Shown here: positions 59,233 to 64,000 of the stretch, piece after piece
Layout of the letters: the number at the start of each line of letters is the position of its first letter
Position numbering within the stretch: position 1 is the first letter of the stretch
Assembly: GCF_020360975.1 (NCBI RefSeq)
Contig: NW_025408682.1
Span: 62,001-126,000 of the forward strand
DNA: 64,000 nucleotides
DNA from: Hirsutella rhossiliensis
Lineage: Eukaryota > Ascomycota > Sordariomycetes > Hypocreales > Ophiocordycipitaceae
Direction: 5' to 3'
Notes under the pieces: model-generated
Seen by the model: only the letters and a program-made list of their open reading frames with translations
The model's database searches: none
Told to the model about the DNA's origin: nothing
Translations under genes and position numbers: made by a program

Positions 59233-61434
59233 CTTACCTTACTATTATTAAGCCCGAATAACTTAGGGTATAATAGCGCTATTTATAGTAATCCCTACTA
59301 TTAAGTAAAGTATATATCTATAAGGTTAATAGTACTATAAGTATCTAAGTATATAGGGACTTTAATAGGGTTTCGCCTTAATATTATTATAAGAGTTTTA
59401 AGTAACTATCCTATAAGTATTAAGTTTACTAAGAGAGAGGCGTTTACCTTAATATCTTACCTTTTCCTTATTTTATAGTATTAAGTCTAAGAGTCTTTAC
59501 TAAGGTTTCTACCTTTAAAGAATTAGTATATTTTATAAATAGGTATCCTAGCTTATTATATTAGAAATATATAATTCCTAATTAAGTAAAAGATCCTCTT
59601 TCTTAATAACGTCCCTTAGTTTAGCCCTTAGTAAGTATATTACTAGCTTACTAGTTATTAGTCGAATTAATAGTATTTCCTTAACGATTTAGCTTAGCTT
59701 ATCGGCCTCTTTAATTCCTTCCCTTATATATACTACCTTAGGGTATAGTACTATTTCTATTCTTAGTTCCTTTAAGGGTAAAAGTAGTATTAGTACGTCG
59801 CCTCTTATTAATAGTAGTATCTTAATATCGTTAAGCGACTTATATAAGCTCTTTTTATTAATAGGTATAAATAAGTATTAAGTAAAGGTTAATTTAGTCT
59901 TAAAGTTATAGCTTTAACTTAGTAAAAAACGTAAGAGTACGTGCTTTTTTTTAATAGGCGTTTAAAATACCTCTTTAAAGAGTTAAGGTATAAGCTAAAC
60001 TCTAAGAGGGACTAGCCTTCTTATTAGTAAGCCTCCTTTAATTACGTCGCTAATAGTTTCTCCTTATTTATAGTATCCTTAATTAAGATAAGTATTTATT
60101 CTTTAAAGTATACCTAATCTATAACCCTCGTAGTATAGTAGTTATATACCTAGGAAGCCTACTAGCTATAACGCTAGAGTCGGTTTAAATCCGGCTAAGG
60201 GCATAATTAATTTTTAGTCGGACTAGTAGACTACGCTAACCTACTTATTAATTAGCTAATTAGCGCTTTTAGAAGCGCTTATAAATATACTAGTAGTCTA
60301 GCCCCGCTATAAGTAGGCCGGCCCGGACCTCGCCTACCTAGACCTAGCGACGAATTCGTTAGGACCTCCCCCTAACCCTAGTCTAGGCCCCCCGACCGGG
60401 AAAATAAAAACCCGGGGCCGATACTAGCAACTCGATAAGTACGGCGCGAAGCCGGTGCGATAACCCGACTACCGGCCCGGCTAAAGGCCGGCATTAATAA
60501 AAAATAGCCCGCTAAGCCTTATAGCGGAAAAATAAGGCAGAGCCCGGGAAGATATCGTTATAGGATAAGGTCGGAGATAATTATATAATTAACTATTAAC
60601 CGTTAACTAAAAAACGCTCGTACTACCGATTAACGCTATATACCCCGCGTACGTAAAGGAGTTACTTTCTAAGGTCACTTTATAGCGGGGCTAATACGAT
60701 TCCGACTAACTATAACGATACCTAAGATAGCCGGCGTAAGATTCCTATATATTACAACCGCGACCCGGTATAAGGGCGGACCAGCTACGAAAGAGGGGAG
60801 GGTTTTCCCCTAGGTACTTTAGTTTTTCCCTCCTATTTAACGTCGAAGTTCTAAATACCTTTAGATAGGTCACTAGTATAATCTTAATAAATAATAAATA
60901 TACCTAATCTATATTATATTTAGTTTAGTTAATTAGCGTTTATTCTTTAAGGTAGTAGCGCTATCTCGCTTTATAATCGCTATATATATAATCTACCGCG
61001 TAGAGGATCTTTATTTTATCGCAACGAAAATATTTAAGCGCTGCCTTAAAGGCGTCTTTTAGATCGTAAGTTTAGTTTAGACGTTTCCGTATATTAGTAG
61101 GTTAAGATAATTAAGCGATATTTTTAATCTTAACCTTACCCGCGCGACTACCGTTTAATTTAAAGGAGTAGGACTATCAACGCTTCCCTAAATAGATAGC
61201 AATAGTACCAGCGCATTTAGTAATTTCCTCCTTTAATTATATAACGCGATCTTATAAGCGTTTCGTCTCCTCTAGCTCTTTAACTCGCGCTTATAAAGCT
61301 ATAAGCTTTTCCTTATAAGATAGTTATCTTATACTTATAAGTAGCGATATCTTTTATATAGTTATAATACTATCTATAATAAGGGTCTATTTTAAGGATA
61401 TATCTTCTTATTCTTTATCTCCTAAGTAAATACT
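59233..61434 (-). pseudogene. Gag (and protease start) of Gypsy-like element H, RIPed
   Basis: On the minus strand a coiled-coil N-part (ARVKELEETKRL) leads to a gag core with DLKDAFKAALKYFRCDKIK and YAVDYIYSDYKAR. The frame crosses the SINE insertion in phase and continues with a segment like SLLEFSLYLNSLKRYFKRL. Near the low-coordinate end a protease-like L-D-x-x-S-T-I-N-L-I motif appears (about 59300-59340). Stops are at former Gln/Trp codons. It is cut at its start by Copia-G (61435) and at its end by Gypsy-1b. Confidence 0.6.
60124..60898 (+). mobile_element. tRNA-derived SINE (775 bp)
   Basis: A 15-bp direct duplication TATACCTAATCTATA (60109-60123 and 60899-60913) flanks an insert whose 5' end looks like a tRNA. 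A box TAGTATAGTAG is at 60131-60141 and B box GGTTTAAATCC at 60182-60192 (GGTTCAAATCC before a RIP-type C to T). A T-arm stem GTCGG/CCGGC surrounds the B box. The 3' end is A-rich (AATAAATAATAAA) directly before the second duplication. A Pol III promoter head, A-rich tail and long target duplication are typical of SINEs moved by a LINE. The GC-rich body (about 60230-60840) is unfamiliar and long for a SINE. It interrupts the minus-strand gag of element H. Confidence 0.75.
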
Positions 61435-62131
61435 TATAAGAAGGTATAAGTAATAAGCGTGGAATCGGGTAATCGATAACGTAAGCGGAAAGATCGGTCG
61501 AAGGAGTATAGGGTAGGATTTCGTCCGGAATTTATAACGAGCATATAAGGGGCTAAATAATATATTAAAAGAATAGCGTTGCAAAAGATGCTTGCGAACT
61601 TACTTATTTAATCTACTACTCCTAGGGAAATCCTTCGTCTTTTATAGACCATTGCTCGCCTACTAGTAGACTAATTAGTTAGCTTCCTAGCACATTCTAT
61701 AGTGCTTAAAAAGCTCTATCTATAGTATATCTTCCTAACTTAGTAGGTGGTCTAATTATAGCGTGATGGTTAACGTAAGACTATAGGTTCTAGCATAAGT
61801 AGTGGATTTAACTAGAATGTTCTATGCCCTACCTATTCTCGTATCGCGGATATCTTCGGAACCGCTAGGCCAAAATAGGCAATAGGGTATCCGTTCTGCT
61901 CGTAATTAACTTATGCATTTTATGTATATTTTTATTTGTAAGGATAGGCTTATCCTGACCCGCGTTTCCTAGAGGAAGGTATAGTTATCTAGTAGAGGTC
62001 TTTGTCTTTTAAGGGTTATTCCCTTAGACTGTATTATAGAGCCTCTTTTTACTAGCTTATTCTATAAAGCCTCCCTATGCCTATTATTTCTTTATAATAG
62101 TAAAATAGGAATATAAGGGTATATTCTTATA
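61435..62131 (-). repeat. 3' LTR of Copia-G (697 bp)
   Basis: Reverse complement of the solo LTR-G at 43105-43800. On the minus strand it starts TATAAGAATATACCC and is preceded by AAGGGAGGC, a polypurine tract, so it is the 3' LTR of a minus-strand element. RIP is lighter than in the solo copy. The left flank ATACT should be the target duplication, whose partner lies beyond the window. Confidence 0.85.
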
Positions 62132-64000
62132 GCCTCCCTTAAAGAGTACTAGGTAAATAGTGCTCTTTATTAGTTATTTCTTTTATAGTAGAATTATCCT
62201 TATTAAGAATAAGGTATATAATAGGAATATAAGGGAAATTTTTTTTAAAACCCTTTCTAGGAAAAACCTTAGTAGGAAAAATCCTAGTTATAGTTATAAT
62301 TATTTCTCCTCTTTTTAAGCAAACCTTTATAAGGAAAAAGCCTTATAGAGTTATTATTATAGGAAACCTTTTAATAAGGAAAAACCTATTTTTATAAGTT
62401 GTTTTTATTAATAGGAAACCTTTTAAAGGAAAACCTATTAGTTATATATAGAGGAAAAGCTAAGAAAGTAAAAGATAGCTAAAAACCTCTATTAAGGGAT
62501 ATAAGCTTTTCTTTTTAAGGCTCTTTTAATTCCTTAAGGGAAAGAAGCTCTTAGAACTTAAAGAATTTTTCTTTTCTTAGTTCCTTAGTAAATATATCGG
62601 CAATATTATCTTTGGATTTAATATAGAAAATCCGAATCTTCTTTTCCCTAATATTTTCTTAGGTATAAAAGTAGGCAATGTCTATATACTTTGTCTTTTT
62701 ATAAAATTCCGGATTTTCAGCTAATTTAATAGCTGCCTCGTTATCCATTAAGATAGGAGGTATAGTATTAGGAATTCTAATAGACAAGCTATTATTTATC
62801 GTATAAAATAGCCGATTTAGATATAAAGCTTCTTTATTAGCCTCCTTAAGGGCAATAAATTCAGCTTCGTAGGTTAATAGGGCTATAGATTTTTGCTTTT
62901 AGTAGGCCTAACTTATAATATTTTTATAAATATAGAAATAGTATCTAGAAACGGATTTTCTATCTATAAGGTTAGACGCTTAGCTAGCGTCGGAATAACC
63001 TTTTATAAAATTATAAGTATAAGGGATATTATAATAATAAATTATCCCTAGGTTAGGATATTTATTTAAATATTTCTAGATAGTATTTAACGCTTTAAAA
63101 TACATATTATTTAGTTTAGAAGTAAATCTAGCGTAGGAAATAACAGCATATAAAATATCTAGCCTACTTATTATAGCTAGATATAATAGAGCCCCTATTT
63201 CCCTTTAGTAAATAAGGATTTCTTTTTACGAAGGCGTTATAGTAGCCTTTTTAAGCTTTACTCCTACTATAGTAGGCGTATTAAAAGTCCCTAAGTCTTC
63301 TTTATTATATTCTCGTATTTTATTATAAGTATATTTTTCCTAGGATATAAATATCTCCTTTCTGCTCTAGTTTATAATTATATATATTCCTAAGAAGTCT
63401 TTTAGTTCGCCTAGAGGCTAAACCTTTATATAATCTATTACTTTTTTAAGCAGACTATTTATTATACCTCTATTAGGCCCTATTATTAGGAGGTTATCTA
63501 CGTAGATTGCTATCGTAATTTTATATTACGTATTTATAAATACCCCTTTATCTATAGGAAGGGCCAAAAATCCTATCTTAGCTAATATAGAGCTAAGATA
63601 GTTATACTAGAGCTTTAGGCTTTATTTAAGGCTATATAATACTTTCTTTAATTTTACTACTAGCCTTTTCTTTTTATATAGCTCTAGAAACTATAAATAG
63701 CTAATATTATACTTATACTAGTTTTTATTAAACTAGTCTTTAAGTATTAGCTCTTCGTAGCCTATATGGATTTTTATATAAATATCTATATCTATTTCGG
63801 TATATATAAAGGCATTTTTTATATCGTATTATAGTAGAGTATAATTATTAGAAATAGCTATTATAAGTAGCATTCTAATAGATTTAGGTCTTACTATTAT
63901 AGAAAAGGTTTCTAAATAATCTAGGCTATAGACCTAATTAAATCCTTATACTATATAGCGGGCTTTATATTTAATAATATTATTATTATTATCCCGTTTT
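62132..64000 (-). pseudogene. Copia-G RT end and RNase H, RIPed, runs off window
   Basis: Minus-strand Copia pol. RT C-part near 63560-63100 with IAIYVDNLLIIG (YVDD box, second Asp RIPed), GELKDFLGI, ALLYLAIISRLDI. RNase H follows near 62960-62560 with GYSDAS-x-ASN, SRYYF, EAEFIALKEAN, MDNEAAIKLAENP and KDNIADIFTKEL. The remaining 62132-62550 is a 3' untranslated part with GGAAAA-rich repeats and the polypurine tract. Stops are at former Gln/Trp codons. The 5' two-thirds of the element lies outside the window. Confidence 0.75.

Noticed and set aside
60124..60200. Functional tRNA gene
   Set aside because: The acceptor stem does not pair cleanly, the anticodon arm is ambiguous, and the sequence is the head of a unit with A-rich tail and 15-bp duplications, so a SINE head is the better call.

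Overview
The window looks like nuclear DNA of a filamentous ascomycete (Pezizomycotina). About 45 kb of it carries the footprint of repeat-induced point mutation (RIP). Between about 6.0 and 64 kb, outside one recent insertion and a few short spared patches, the dinucleotides CA and TG are almost absent and TA is in excess. Decayed reading frames stop almost only at codons that were CAA, CAG or TGG. No ribosomal RNA gene, CRISPR array or bacterial-type feature was seen. The species cannot be named from the sequence.

Layout. Positions 1-5095 have ordinary base composition and one convincing gene, an intronless 134-residue Gly/Ala-rich secreted protein (3712-4116). A solo LTR (5096-5381) and a short normal island follow, then a sharp switch to AT-rich DNA at about 6004. 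From there the window is a stack of nested retroelements, most with recoverable target-site duplications (TSDs): Copia-C (from 6412), a RIP-free full-length Copia (10894-17163, minus strand), a 374-bp TRIM (17486-17859), an old chromodomain Gypsy called K (17860-21413 and 28754-29700) split by Gypsy-1a (21414-28748), a RIP-free 380-bp insert in 1a (26953-27332), a solo LTR-B (30146-30621), Gypsy-D (31342-39214, minus), Gypsy fragments E (minus) and F (plus), a solo LTR-G (43105-43800), a composite three-LTR Copia/TRIM insertion (44763-51001), Gypsy-1b (52250-59227), a gag of another Gypsy-like element on the minus strand (61434-59233, called H) split by a tRNA-headed SINE (60124-60898), and the 3' end of Copia-G (61435 to the window end, minus).

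How the parts relate. Copia-C, Copia-B and two TRIM units share a primer-binding site complementary to the anticodon arm of initiator tRNA-Met. The TRIMs and Copia-B also share the polypurine tract and LTR ends, so Copia-B is a likely autonomous partner of the TRIMs. The composite at 44763-51001 is what would result if a one-LTR circle of Copia-B crossed over into a TRIM at the LTR/PBS junction. Several insertions split older reading frames that can still be followed across them, so relative ages can be ordered. The RIP-free Copia and the 380-bp insert are the youngest layers.

Limits. All domain calls come from reading translations by eye. No alignment, HMM or folding was run. Pol boundaries in RIPed elements are approximate (tens of bases). 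LTR and TSD coordinates were counted directly.
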